Shown piece after piece: positions 10,922 to 20,016 of a stretch of DNA of 64,000 nucleotides. The stretch comes from Hyphomicrobium sp. CS1BSMeth3. Lineage in GTDB: Bacteria > Pseudomonadota > Alphaproteobacteria > Rhizobiales > Hyphomicrobiaceae. Position numbers and translations under genes: made by a program. The stretch covers positions 1,054,001 to 1,118,000 of the forward strand of contig NZ_FPEI01000006.1 in NCBI RefSeq assembly GCF_900117415.1, read 5' to 3'. Every line of letters begins with the position of its first letter. Position 1 is the first letter of the stretch. The notes beneath the pieces are model-generated. The model did not search any database. It was not told where the DNA came from and was given only the letters and a program-made list of their open reading frames with translations.

Positions 10922-11076
10922 TACGAGTTCTCTCCCCCAGCCCAGGCGCCTCAGCTCTGCCGCGTGGCGTGGCAGCTTGGCGGGCCAGCCCGTCGCTGCT
11001 ACCTATCGAGACACGCAGGAGCGCTCGACGCCTGATCCCCACGCCACGACTCCCCCGATCTGTGAGGAAGCGAACA

Positions 11077-11856
11077 ATGGCCGCCAAAGTCAACCTCAAT
11101 GCCGACATCGCCGAAGGCTGGGGCGCCTACGACATCGGCAACGATGCCGCGATGATGGACATCGTCAAGTCGGCGAATGTCGCGTGCGGGATGCATGCGG
11201 GCGACGCCAACACCATGCACCGGCTGGTCATGCTCGCCCGCGACAAGGGCGTGAGCATCGGCGCGCATCCGGGCTTCAACGATCTGTGGGGTTTCGGACG
11301 CCGGCAGATCCGCATGTCGCCGGCGGAGCTCGAATACCTCGTCGCCTACCAGATCGGCGCCCTGCAGGGCATCGCGGCCTACGGCGGGCTCAAGGTTACG
11401 CATCTCAAGACGCACGGCGCGCTCAGCAACATGGCCTGCGTCGAGGCCGACTATGCCATGGCCATCGGCCGCGCGATCAAGACGATTGATCCGAGCATGA
11501 TCTTCGTCGTCCTGTTCGGCTCCGAGCTCGAGAAGGCCGCGCAGAAGCTCGAGTTGCCGATCGCCCGCGAGGGCTTTTGCGATCGCGCCTATGCTGACGA
11601 CGGCATGCTGGCCTCGCGCTCGATCCCCGGTACGGTCTTCAAGGATGCCGCGAAGGCAACGGCGCAGGCGTTGCGCTTCGTGCAGCAGGGCGAGGTCGTC
11701 TCGGTCTCAGGTAAGGTGATCAAGGCGAAGATCGACACGCTTTGCGTCCACGGCGACGAGGCGACCGGTGTCGCGGTGGCGCGCGGCGTTCGTGACAGTC
11801 TCGAAAAGGCCGGCATCGAGATCGTTCCGTTGACCGGAATGAACCTCTCCGGCTGA
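11077..11856 (+). CDS. pxpA: 5-oxoprolinase subunit A (LamB/YcsF family)
   Basis: The 259-residue LamB/YcsF family protein catalyses ring opening of 5-oxoproline together with PxpBC. The family signature VNLNADIAEGWG stands at the very start. ACGMHAGD, GAHPGFNDLWGFGRR and LCVHGDE follow, all diagnostic. ATG at 11077 is chosen because GAGGAAG lies immediately upstream and it gives the family N-terminus. The frame is open far upstream without homology. The gene is transcribed away from pxpBC rather than in one operon with them. Confidence 0.95.
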   Translation: MAAKVNLNADIAEGWGAYDIGNDAAMMDIVKSANVACGMHAGDANTMHRLVMLARDKGVSIGAHPGFNDLWGFGRRQIRMSPAELEYLVAYQIGALQGIAAYGGLKVTHLKTHGALSNMACVEADYAMAIGRAIKTIDPSMIFVVLFGSELEKAAQKLELPIAREGFCDRAYADDGMLASRSIPGTVFKDAAKATAQALRFVQQGEVVSVSGKVIKAKIDTLCVHGDEATGVAVARGVRDSLEKAGIEIVPLTGMNLSG

Positions 11857-11903
11857 ACCGAAGTTGTAGCTTCAGTCGACGGTCCGAGCAGGCAGGGGAT
11901 CAG

Positions 11904-12284
11904 ATGAGAACAGCGGCGCTCTATGCGGGCCTCCTTGGTCTAGTCCTCCTCGCGTTGACGCTCAGCGTTTCGGAGGCGCGTCATCGCACGAAGACCTCGA
12001 TCGGCGATGGCGGCGACGAGGTTCTCCGACGCCGCATCCGCGCGCACGGCAATTTCGTCGAGTACACGCCGCTGACGCTGTTGCTGCTCGCGCTCTCGGA
12101 GCACCTCGGCATGGGCTCGCTGTTCGTGCACGTGCTCGGGCTCGCGCTGCTGGCCTCCCGCGTCTCTCATGCCTATGGTATCAGCCAGCCGAGAGAGCCG
12201 CTTACCTTCCGCATGCTCGGCATGACCGGCACGCTCATCGTGCTGGTCATCACCGCGCTCTACTGCATCTGGGCCTTTTTCTGA
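11904..12284 (+). CDS. MAPEG-family membrane protein
   Basis: A 126-residue integral membrane protein with about four hydrophobic segments and the MAPEG landmark RAHGNFVEYTPLTLLLLAL, where the Asn, Glu and Pro-Leu are the conserved positions. MAPEG proteins include microsomal glutathione transferases and many bacterial members of unknown role. The C-terminal RVSHAYGI also fits. It lies 47 bases after pxpA and 77 bases before a large hydrolase-like gene. Substrate and role are not inferable. Confidence 0.85.
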   Translation: MRTAALYAGLLGLVLLALTLSVSEARHRTKTSIGDGGDEVLRRRIRAHGNFVEYTPLTLLLLALSEHLGMGSLFVHVLGLALLASRVSHAYGISQPREPLTFRMLGMTGTLIVLVITALYCIWAFF

Positions 12285-12361
12285 CGCGCAGCCCGGCGCA
12301 TTCGACACCCCTCACACCGACAGGCGCGGATGAACCGCGCCCAAAAAGCAGGAAACGCCTC

Positions 12362-14620
12362 ATGCCCTACTCGACTTTCCGCCCAGAGCTCATGGGCAGC
12401 GCGACGCTCTCTCCCACCGGCCGGTTCGAGGCGGGCTCCTGGCAGTCCTTCACGCTCGTCTATACGGCAGGCGCATTCGGCGTTGACGACACAGGCAGCC
12501 TCAAGATCGCGTTCCGCTTCGCGACCGATCTCGGCCCCGTGCAGTTCGACGATCCGAAGGCACCCGGCTACACGACGCTCGAAGCCTCGAATGGCGCGAC
12601 GCTCGAGGCGCGCTGGGAGTTCAAGCGCAACATCCGCCCGTGGAGCCGCTCGCTCTACATCGGCGTCATGAAGCATTTCCTGAAGCCGGGCGACACGATC
12701 ACCATCCGCTTCGGCGACACCCGCTTCGGCTCGCCCGGCGTGCGCCTGCAGACGTACTGCGAGAAGATCTTCGAGTTCCACGTCCTCGTCGACGCGATCG
12801 CGACCTACGACTATGTCGCGCTGCCCGTAAGCCCGACCATCGAGATCGGGCCAGGCCCTGGCGTCGCGTGGCAGGCGCTGCTGCCGTCCATGGTGCGGGC
12901 CGGCGCGCCCTTCCGCTTCGGCATAAAGGTGGATGATGCCTGGGGCAATCCGTCGGACCTAGTGACGCGCACGGTCCGTCTCGCGCCGAGCCGGCCGGTC
13001 TCGGGGCTTCCCGCGACTGTCGATCTCAAGCAAGGCACCTTCGGCGCAACGCTCGATGGGCTCTCCGTGCGTGAGCCCGGCGATCTCACCATCGATGTCA
13101 TCGACGAGAACGGCGCCCTTCTCGCGCGCAGCAATCCGCTGCGGATCGCCGCCTCCGATGCTGCGAGCGTCCACTTCTGGGGAGATACGCACGGCCAGTC
13201 CGACGAGACGCTCGGCACGAACCCCGCGCGCGAGTATTTCGCCTTTGGCCGCGACCGCGCGTTGCTCGACGTCATGAGCCATCAGGGCAATGACTTCCAG
13301 ATCACCGGCGAGTTCTGGCGTGATCTCAATATCGCCACCGCAGAGTTCGACGAACCTGGCCGCTTCGTCTGCATTCCCGGCTACGAATGGAGCGCCAACA
13401 CCGCCGTCGGCGGCGATCGCAATGTGATGTATCGCCACGAAGGCGAGACCATCCACCGCTCGAGCCACGCCCAGATCACCGAAGGCGGTGACATGGTCGA
13501 CGAGGCGAACGACGCGCACGAGGCGGGCGCCCTGTTCGAGAAGCTTACCGGCAAGGACTGCGTGGTCATGGCGCACGTCGGCGGACGCTATGCCGACATC
13601 ACCTACGCGCACGACGGGCGCCTGGAGACGGCCGTCGAGGTGCATAGCGACTGGGGCACTTTCGAGTGGATCCTGCGCGATGCCTTCGCCAAGAACTATC
13701 GCGTCGGCGTCGTGTGCAATTCGGATGGCCACAAGGGACGGCCCGGCGCGTCCTATCCCGGTGCCTCGTTCTTCGGCGCGCAAGGCGGGCTCACGTGCTA
13801 TCTCGCGCCGCGCCTCGATCGCGATGCGATTTTCGAGGCCATGCGCCGGCGCCATCACTACGGCACGACGGGCAATCGGATGCTGCTGTCGGTGGCGGCG
13901 ACGACGAAGAGCGACGCGACCCTCTTCATGCGCGATCCGGCCGTCTTCGAAAACCCGGCCACGGAGCGCACGCGCCGCGTCATCATGGGGGATATCGCGC
14001 GCGTCGCCGACGAGGACATCGAGTTGCAGATCGAGGTCGTGGCCTCGGCCCCCATCGAACGCCTCGACATTTTCGACGGCACGGAGATCATCGAAACCAT
14101 TCGCACGTACGGCCCTTCAGATCTCGGCCGCCGCGTCCGTCTTACCTATTCCGGCGCGGAGTACCGCGGGCGCGCGCGAACGACCGTCTGGGATGGCAGC
14201 CTTACCATCAACGGCAATGCGATTGCCGAAGCGCGCATGTTCAACAACTGGAACATGGACCGCGGCATTCGCGGGCAGAGGCCGGATGGCCTTTCGTGGA
14301 AGGCGGTCACCACCGGCAACTACGGCGGTATCGATCTCTGGCTCGAGGAGCCAAATGCCGGCGCGATCAGCTTCGAGACCAAGCACTGCAGCGGTACGCG
14401 GGACATCACCTCGCTCGGCGTCGAGGCAGAGATCTTCCCTGGTGGTGGCCTCGAGCGCGAGGTGAGCCTCGCACGCCTTCCTGAAAAGATGAGCGAGACG
14501 CGCTTGACGCTCAGCCGCCGCATTGCCGTGCCGAAGGGGCGCGACACGCGCCTCTTCGTACGCGTGACGCAGGAGGACGGCCACCGCGCCTGGTCGAGCC
14601 CGATCTATCTCTTCCGCTAA
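12362..14620 (+). CDS. Large PHP-superfamily (DUF3604-like) protein
   Basis: A 752-residue protein with no evident signal peptide. Residues 1-265 look beta-rich, with Ig-like character. From about 268 the sequence has PHP-type metal motifs: FWGDTHGQSDE (Asp275, His277), MSHQGND (His307), GYEWSA (Glu342), MAHVGG (His405) and NSDGHKG (Asp455, His457). Spacing and composition fit the DUF3604 family of putative metal phosphoesterases. The C-terminal 250 residues are again beta-rich. The catalysed reaction is unknown. I infer a metal-dependent hydrolase, with the beta-rich modules perhaps binding a ligand. Confidence 0.72.
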   Translation: MPYSTFRPELMGSATLSPTGRFEAGSWQSFTLVYTAGAFGVDDTGSLKIAFRFATDLGPVQFDDPKAPGYTTLEASNGATLEARWEFKRNIRPWSRSLYIGVMKHFLKPGDTITIRFGDTRFGSPGVRLQTYCEKIFEFHVLVDAIATYDYVALPVSPTIEIGPGPGVAWQALLPSMVRAGAPFRFGIKVDDAWGNPSDLVTRTVRLAPSRPVSGLPATVDLKQGTFGATLDGLSVREPGDLTIDVIDENGALLARSNPLRIAASDAASVHFWGDTHGQSDETLGTNPAREYFAFGRDRALLDVMSHQGNDFQITGEFWRDLNIATAEFDEPGRFVCIPGYEWSANTAVGGDRNVMYRHEGETIHRSSHAQITEGGDMVDEANDAHEAGALFEKLTGKDCVVMAHVGGRYADITYAHDGRLETAVEVHSDWGTFEWILRDAFAKNYRVGVVCNSDGHKGRPGASYPGASFFGAQGGLTCYLAPRLDRDAIFEAMRRRHHYGTTGNRMLLSVAATTKSDATLFMRDPAVFENPATERTRRVIMGDIARVADEDIELQIEVVASAPIERLDIFDGTEIIETIRTYGPSDLGRRVRLTYSGAEYRGRARTTVWDGSLTINGNAIAEARMFNNWNMDRGIRGQRPDGLSWKAVTTGNYGGIDLWLEEPNAGAISFETKHCSGTRDITSLGVEAEIFPGGGLEREVSLARLPEKMSETRLTLSRRIAVPKGRDTRLFVRVTQEDGHRAWSSPIYLFR

Positions 14621-14632
14621 GCGCGGAAGATC

Positions 14633-16912
14633 TCACGAGGCGAGCGCTTGGGTGCCGTACACTTCGGCATCCATGCGGTTCAGCAGCGCGATCAGGCAAT
14701 CCCAGTCGATGGGCTTGGCCAGATGATCGTTCATGCCGGCCTCGATGCAGCGCTGACGATCACCGTCCATCACGCTCGCGGTCAGGCCGATGATCGGCAG
14801 GCCCCGCCCGGCCTCCGTCTGGCGAATGTGCTGCGTCGCTTCGAGCCCGTCCATGGACGGCATGTTCACATCCATGAGCACGACGTCATAGGGCTTCTGC
14901 CCGACCAACTCGATGGCTTTGTGGCCATTCGCGGCAACGTCGATCGCGTAGCCTGCACCGCGGAGAATGGCGCGCGCCACGCGCTGATTGGGCTCGTTGT
15001 CCTCGGCGAGCAGGACCTTGAGATGGCGCTGGGGCCCCGCCGCGGCTGCCGCCGTGGTCCGCGCGACCGGCGCCGACGCCCGCCGGCGCAATCGGTTGCA
15101 GATGCGTTCGAAGGACTGCTGGCCGAATGGACGTGACAGAAGCAGATCGGGCTCGATGTCGAGGCCACCAGCATCCGCGACCGTGTCCGCGATGACGAAG
15201 AACGGCGCGGACGGGCCACCCTGCTCGGCGGCAATGAGCCTTATGATCTCGTCGCGACTGGACTTCGCCGCGTTGCAGTCGATGACGATGGCCGTGCTCT
15301 GCGTCTGACCCAGCCGCTGCAGGACATTGGGCCCGCAGGCCAGCAGATCCATGGTCGCGCCGCTCGAGGCAGCATACGCTCTCATCACGCTTGCCAGCGG
15401 GCCTTCATGGCCGATCAGCGCCATCCGCCAGCCGGAAAGCTGGCGCGCGCGGCTGCGATCGGGCGCGTCCACACCGGCGACCGACAAGGGCAGGAGCACG
15501 ACGAACGTGCTGCCCGCACCGGGTGTGCTCGCGCAATCAATGTGGCCGCCCATGAGCGAGACGAACTCGCGGCAGAGCGCCAGGCCGAGCCCGGTGCCGC
15601 CGTGCGTGCGCGTCGTCGAGGCATCGACCTGCGAGAAGCGCTTGAACAGGCGCTCGCGCTTGCTCTCGGGAATGCCGATGCCCGTATCGCTGACCCTGAT
15701 GCGAAGCTGGGGACGCCCATTGTCCTCGACGCGGTCCACCCACAGCGCGACGCCACCTTCTTCGGTGAACTTGATGGCGTTGCCGATGAGGTTCGTGACG
15801 ATCTGGCGAATGCGCAGCGGATCGCCGCGCAATGTGCTCGCCAGCAGCGGATCGACGAAGACGGCGAGATCGATACCCTTCCCCCGCGCGGCCGGCGCCA
15901 GAAGCGTCGTCACCTCGTGGACGAGATCGGCAATTCGGAAGTCGACATCCTCGATCTCCATGTGACCGGCTTCGATCTTGGAGAGGTCGAGCACGTCGTT
16001 GATGATGCCGAGGAGGCTCTCACCCGAAACGCGAATGGTGTCGAGATAGGTGGTCTGCTCGTTATCGAGCGGCGTATTGGCGAGCACGCGCGCCATGCCG
16101 AGGATGCCGTTCATCGGCGTCCGCAGCTCGTGGCTCATCGTCGCGAGGAAGCTCGACTTGGCCATATTCGCAGCTTCGGCCTCGGCGACCGATTTGCGCA
16201 GCATCTCCTCCGCGCGCATGCGATGCGTGATCTCGTGGAAGACGATGACCTGGCCATCGCTCGGCACCACGCCGATACCCGTCTCGAAGACCTGCCCCGA
16301 GGTTGCCGCGAACTGATCGGGCAGACGACCTTCCGTGGCGATCTGCGCGAGGCCGGCATTGACCATGTCCGGCGTCACGGCCTCAGTGCCTTCGGGCTCG
16401 ATGGCGAGCGCGCGAAGAGCCTGCTTGTTCCAAAGGAACGGTGCGCCGGAGCGGCTGAGGGCGACGATGCCCGCGGCCGAGTTCGAAAGCACAGCATCCA
16501 GGATGGCGCGCCGGCGCGCATTCTTGATCGCATAGCGGATCGAGCGATCGAGGAGCTCGGGTGTGATCGCGCCCTTCTCGAGGAAATCGGCGGCGCCCGC
16601 CTCCTCCGCCGCGCGATCGATATGCGGGTCGATCACGCCAGTGAGGAGGATCATCGGCGTATCAGGAAACCGACGGCCGGCCTCGCGGATGAACTCCAGG
16701 CCGGTCCGCTCGCCGATCCGGTAGTCGACCAGGGCTACGTCATAGGTGCGCTCGAGCAGCTCGAAGTTGGCGCGCTCGTAGGAGCCCGCCCAGACAACCG
16801 AGTACTTGTGGTTCGGAACGCACTGCAGGACATCCTGCGTGAGAAAGAAGTCGTCGCGGTCATCCTCGACGAGCAGGACGACCGTTTCGTTCTGTGCCAG
16901 CGATTGCGCCAT
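14633..16912 (-). CDS. Hybrid sensor histidine kinase (REC-PAS-HisKA-HATPase-REC)
   Basis: The 759-residue cytoplasmic hybrid kinase has no membrane segment. An N-terminal receiver (about 10-125) has Asp63 in LVDYRIG. A PAS-like region (about 135-235) leads to HisKA with MSHELRTPMNG (His261), then a HATPase domain (DTGIGIPESKRERLF, GGTGLGLALCREF). An atypical receiver-like stretch follows, and a canonical C-terminal receiver has LLAEDNEPNQ, VLMDVNMPSMDG and LAKPI. It is paired with the receiver-only gene upstream (16945-17397), 32 bases apart. The signal is unknown; receiver input at the N-terminus suggests it integrates another phosphorelay. Confidence 0.92.
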   Translation of the reverse strand: MAQSLAQNETVVLLVEDDRDDFFLTQDVLQCVPNHKYSVVWAGSYERANFELLERTYDVALVDYRIGERTGLEFIREAGRRFPDTPMILLTGVIDPHIDRAAEEAGAADFLEKGAITPELLDRSIRYAIKNARRRAILDAVLSNSAAGIVALSRSGAPFLWNKQALRALAIEPEGTEAVTPDMVNAGLAQIATEGRLPDQFAATSGQVFETGIGVVPSDGQVIVFHEITHRMRAEEMLRKSVAEAEAANMAKSSFLATMSHELRTPMNGILGMARVLANTPLDNEQTTYLDTIRVSGESLLGIINDVLDLSKIEAGHMEIEDVDFRIADLVHEVTTLLAPAARGKGIDLAVFVDPLLASTLRGDPLRIRQIVTNLIGNAIKFTEEGGVALWVDRVEDNGRPQLRIRVSDTGIGIPESKRERLFKRFSQVDASTTRTHGGTGLGLALCREFVSLMGGHIDCASTPGAGSTFVVLLPLSVAGVDAPDRSRARQLSGWRMALIGHEGPLASVMRAYAASSGATMDLLACGPNVLQRLGQTQSTAIVIDCNAAKSSRDEIIRLIAAEQGGPSAPFFVIADTVADAGGLDIEPDLLLSRPFGQQSFERICNRLRRRASAPVARTTAAAAAGPQRHLKVLLAEDNEPNQRVARAILRGAGYAIDVAANGHKAIELVGQKPYDVVLMDVNMPSMDGLEATQHIRQTEAGRGLPIIGLTASVMDGDRQRCIEAGMNDHLAKPIDWDCLIALLNRMDAEVYGTQALAS

Positions 16913-16944
16913 TGAATTGCTGCCTCAATACAATGAACACACGA

Positions 16945-17397
16945 TCACGCGGCTTCGCTGGCCGGAAGCTCGACGATCTCGATCCAGTAATGGTTGAGCG
17001 TGCGAACAACATCCACAAGGCCTTCGAAGCTGACGGGCTTCGTAATGAAAGAGCTGACACCGAGGTCGTAGGTCCGCAGGATGTCCTCCTCCGCCTTCGA
17101 CGTCGTCAGCACGATGACGGGGATGCGCCGGAGCTCGGGATCGGCCTTGATGTGCTTGAGGACGGTGCGGCCATCCATGCGCGGCATATTGAGATCGAGC
17201 AGGATCAGGCCCGGCAGGCGGCGCGGCTGGCCGGTGAACTTGCCTTCGCTGCGCAGGTAGGCGAGCAGCTCCTCACCGTCCTCGACGTAGACGCGCGGGT
17301 TCGCCAGCCGGCTTTCCGTGAAGGCATCCTCGACGAGCATCCGATCATCGGCGTCGTCGTCAGCAATTACGATGGTCAAAGCTGCTTTACTCGACAT
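16945..17397 (-). CDS. Receiver-only response regulator
   Basis: A 150-residue single receiver domain with the acidic pair ADDDADD near the N-terminus, the phosphoacceptor in LILLDLNMPRMDG, and the conserved Thr and Lys in VIVLTTSK and ITKPVSF. It resembles the Rcp1/bacteriophytochrome-associated class of stand-alone receivers. The ATG at 17397 is preferred to a GTG at 17421 that would add eight residues. It has no output domain, so it probably feeds phosphate to or from the downstream hybrid kinase, with which it forms an operon. Confidence 0.9.
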   Translation of the reverse strand: MSSKAALTIVIADDDADDRMLVEDAFTESRLANPRVYVEDGEELLAYLRSEGKFTGQPRRLPGLILLDLNMPRMDGRTVLKHIKADPELRRIPVIVLTTSKAEEDILRTYDLGVSSFITKPVSFEGLVDVVRTLNHYWIEIVELPASEAA

Positions 17398-17421
17398 GAC
17401 TCTACTCTCCCCCAACGCCAC

Positions 17422-17891
17422 AATGCTGCCTCCGGACCTCTATTCCCCACGCCCGGTTGGCTCCGAAACTTGACGCCTATGATGGCAGATAAGGCTGAAG
17501 CTCCCGTTTAATTGCCTGGAACATCTGTCCGCTTTGTCGCTCACAGATGCTGCCGGCAGAGAGCTGCGTGCCTTCCGCGCCGCGGCGAAGATTGCGCACA
17601 TAAGGTCGAAGGAGGCTTAACCAACGAGACGAGAGGCGCGGCTCGGGCACGAATGAATGAAATAGAGTAAGTCCCCTGCCAACGAGCGCTTCGGAATGAG
17701 CCAATCGGAACGCGCGATCGGCCACAGGCATTTCAAATTTTCATCTTTGCTTTTTCATCTTTGGACGGAGCGCTAGACGGCCCGACCGGCTTGGCCTATA
17801 GCAGTGGACGCCATTCACTTGTGCCGTCGCCTTTCGGAATAAAGCCATTCACCCGCAGGAAAATGCATTGCTCGCTGGAGAAGGGGAACGC
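17422..17891. other. Intergenic region, about 470 bases, no confident gene
   Basis: The region lies between the receiver gene and the MATE gene. A minus-strand frame at 17477-17731 encodes 84 residues (MPVADRAFRLAHSEA...) with no recognisable domain and no clear ribosome-binding site, so I do not call it. Around 17738-17763 there is an AT-rich tract with a 12-base direct repeat, TTTTCATCTTTG. It may belong to the promoter region of one of the divergent genes. Nothing else is recognised. Confidence 0.5.
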
Positions 17892-19268
17892 TTGTCGGAA
17901 CGCACGCCTTCCCGCCCCCGAGAGCTGCCGACGGCAGCGTACGGGCCACTTCTGACGGCGCCCATTCTGCCGACGTTGGCGGCTCTCTCCCTGCCGAATC
18001 TGATCGCGCTCGGCACGCAGTCGCTCGTCGCCATCGCGGAGACGTCCTACATCGGCATTCTCGGCACCGAGCCGCTGGCGGCGATGGCGCTCGTCTTTCC
18101 GATGATCATGCTGACGCAGATGATGTCGTCGGGGGCGATGGGCGGCGGCGTTTCCTCGGCGATCAGCCGGGCGCTCGGAGCCCGCGACGTGCGACGCGCG
18201 CGTGCACTTGCCCTTCATGCCATGATCGTCGGCGCTCTCGCCGGCATGCTCTTCACGGCCGTCTTCCTGCTTTGGGGCCGCTCGATCTACACGATGCTGG
18301 GTGGCGATGCCGCCGTCCTGCCGCTGGCGCTCGAATACTCGGGCGCATTCTTTGCGGGCGCCACGATCGTCTGGTTCTTCAATATCTTTGCGTCCATCGC
18401 CCGTGGAACGGGCAACATGCGGGTGCCCTCCTCGACGATCATCGGCGTCGCCATGTTGCAGATCGTTCTCGGGGGCGTGCTGGCCCTCGGTTTCGGCCCC
18501 ATTCCCCGGTTCGGTCTCGCGGGTGTCGCCATCGGCCAGATCCTGGCCTTTCTCGCCGGCACGATCGCGCTGCTCGTCTATCTGCGCTCACGCTACTCGC
18601 GCCTGCGCCTCAACTTTTCGGGGGTGAGCCTCAGCCGGGAGCTGTTCTGGGACATCCTGCGGGTCGGTGCGGTGTCCTGTCTTTCACCTCTGCAGTCCAT
18701 CCTGACGGTCATCATCCTCGCCAAGTTCGTCGCCGGCTTCGGCACGGCGGGACTTGCGGGCTACGGGATCGGGGTTCGCCTCGAGTTGCTGCTCGTACCG
18801 ATCGCCTTCTCGATCGGCTCTGCCTCAGTCCCCATGGTCGGCATGGCGATCGGCGCCCGTGACGTTGCGCGGGCGCGCCGCGTAGCATGGACGGCAGCCA
18901 CCGCCTCGGCCATCATCATCGGCACGATCGGCTGCCTCGCCGCCAATTTCCCGCACGTTTGGGCAAACCTCTTCACCAGCGATCCGAACGTCGAGCAGGC
19001 CGCCCACCAGTACCTCGGTATCGCCGGCTATGGCTTTGCGGCGTACGGCTTCGGTCTGTGCCTCTATTTCTCGTCCCAGGGCTCGGGCCGCATTTTCGGC
19101 CCCGTGCTCGGCGGCACCGTACGCCTGCTTGTCGTGCTGATCGGCGGCATTCTGCTCCTGCGACAGGGCGGCGATTTTGGCGCCTTCGCCCTGCTCGTCA
19201 CGGTCGCGATGGTCGCGTACGGCATCTCCACCGGATTGTTCGTGTGGAAGACCCGCTGGGGTCATTGA
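17892..19268 (+). CDS. MATE-family efflux transporter
   Basis: A 458-residue membrane protein with about twelve predicted helices, of the multidrug and toxin extrusion family (NorM/DinF type, Na+- or H+-driven). Typical features are the duplicated six-helix layout, ETSYIGILGTEPLAAMAL in helix 1-2, the loop SSAISRALGARDVRRAR, and the matching second-half segment VPMVGMAIGARDVARARR. TTG at 17892 is chosen over TTG at 17868 because AAGGGGAA is at suitable distance. The gene appears monocistronic. Substrate not predictable. Confidence 0.9.
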   Translation: MSERTPSRPRELPTAAYGPLLTAPILPTLAALSLPNLIALGTQSLVAIAETSYIGILGTEPLAAMALVFPMIMLTQMMSSGAMGGGVSSAISRALGARDVRRARALALHAMIVGALAGMLFTAVFLLWGRSIYTMLGGDAAVLPLALEYSGAFFAGATIVWFFNIFASIARGTGNMRVPSSTIIGVAMLQIVLGGVLALGFGPIPRFGLAGVAIGQILAFLAGTIALLVYLRSRYSRLRLNFSGVSLSRELFWDILRVGAVSCLSPLQSILTVIILAKFVAGFGTAGLAGYGIGVRLELLLVPIAFSIGSASVPMVGMAIGARDVARARRVAWTAATASAIIIGTIGCLAANFPHVWANLFTSDPNVEQAAHQYLGIAGYGFAAYGFGLCLYFSSQGSGRIFGPVLGGTVRLLVVLIGGILLLRQGGDFGAFALLVTVAMVAYGISTGLFVWKTRWGH

Positions 19269-19450
19269 TCGCCGGCCGCAAGAACGCGGCGAGATCTGCC
19301 CGGCTCGGATGGCCCAGGCCAAAAGCATTGCGACGGGAGCCGAAGAAGATTCGGCCCGCCGGCGCACATAGCTGCGGTGATTACTTTGCGCGATGATCGC
19401 GGGTCCGGCACGGACCGGACGAGCCCGATGGGTCGCCTCGCAACCTCGGC

Positions 19451-19729
19451 CTAGTTCCGGTAGTCCTTGAGGCGGGTCGCGCGCAGGCCCTGGAGGCCGT
19501 GCTTGTCGATCGTGCGCTGCCAGGACAGGAACTCGTCGACAGTGAGCTTGTAGCGCTCACACGCTTCCTCGAGGCTCAGCAGACCACCCCGCACGGCGGC
19601 AACAACCTCGGCCTTACGGCGGATTACCCAGCGCTTGGTGTCGCGCGGCGGCAGATCCGCGACCGTGAGCGGGCTGCCGTCAGGCCCGATGACGTAACGC
19701 GAGCGCGTTCTGAATTGCTGGTCGGTCAT
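19451..19729 (-). CDS. sciP: CtrA inhibitor SciP (DUF1153)
   Basis: The 92-residue product matches the SciP/DUF1153 family of small helix-turn-helix proteins that bind CtrA and block activation of CtrA-dependent genes in Caulobacter and relatives. Conserved segments include RYVIGPDGSPLT and LPPRDTKRWVIRRKAEVV. The helical region LLSLEEACERYKLTVDEFLSWQ is followed by HGLQGLRATRL. In this window it is about 2.3 kb from ctrA, with the tat genes between them. The upstream region contains a TTAA pair that could be a CtrA site. Confidence 0.95.
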   Translation of the reverse strand: MTDQQFRTRSRYVIGPDGSPLTVADLPPRDTKRWVIRRKAEVVAAVRGGLLSLEEACERYKLTVDEFLSWQRTIDKHGLQGLRATRLKDYRN

Positions 19730-19864
19730 GATACGCGATACTCTCCATGAACTTCGGGCACACTAACCGAGCCGTCTTAATATCGATCTAAGGCGCGCGG
19801 TGAACGTGCCAATACTTTTCTGTTCCATTTTTATCACGCCTTAACAATATTTTGGCGATAGATG

Positions 19865-19878
19865 TTAAAGCTGGTTAA
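19865..19878. promoter_or_regulatory. Possible CtrA half-site pair upstream of sciP
   Basis: TTAAAGCTGGTTAA contains two TTAA half-sites, but with six spacer bases instead of the consensus seven. Another TTAA stands at 19841. It lies about 136-149 bases upstream of the sciP start. Regulation of sciP by CtrA is known in Caulobacter. The spacing mismatch makes this only a candidate. Confidence 0.3.
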
Positions 19879-20016
19879 CACTTCAGGCGTGTGACAGCGC
19901 GAGCACCGCACAAACACGCGCACGCATAAAACCAGCGCCCGCGCCGCATGGAGTCGCAAGGCTCGAAATTTCCAGACAAGTCAGCTAGTTAATGGGCCGG
20001 CCTAAGGGCCGATGCC

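Noticed and set aside
17477-17731. 84-codon minus-strand frame before the receiver gene
   Set aside because: No Shine-Dalgarno and no recognisable similarity; left as intergenic because evidence is insufficient either way.
17738-17763. 12-base direct repeat TTTTCATCTTTG
   Set aside because: Only two units in an AT-rich tract; can be chance or slippage and does not resemble a known iteron.
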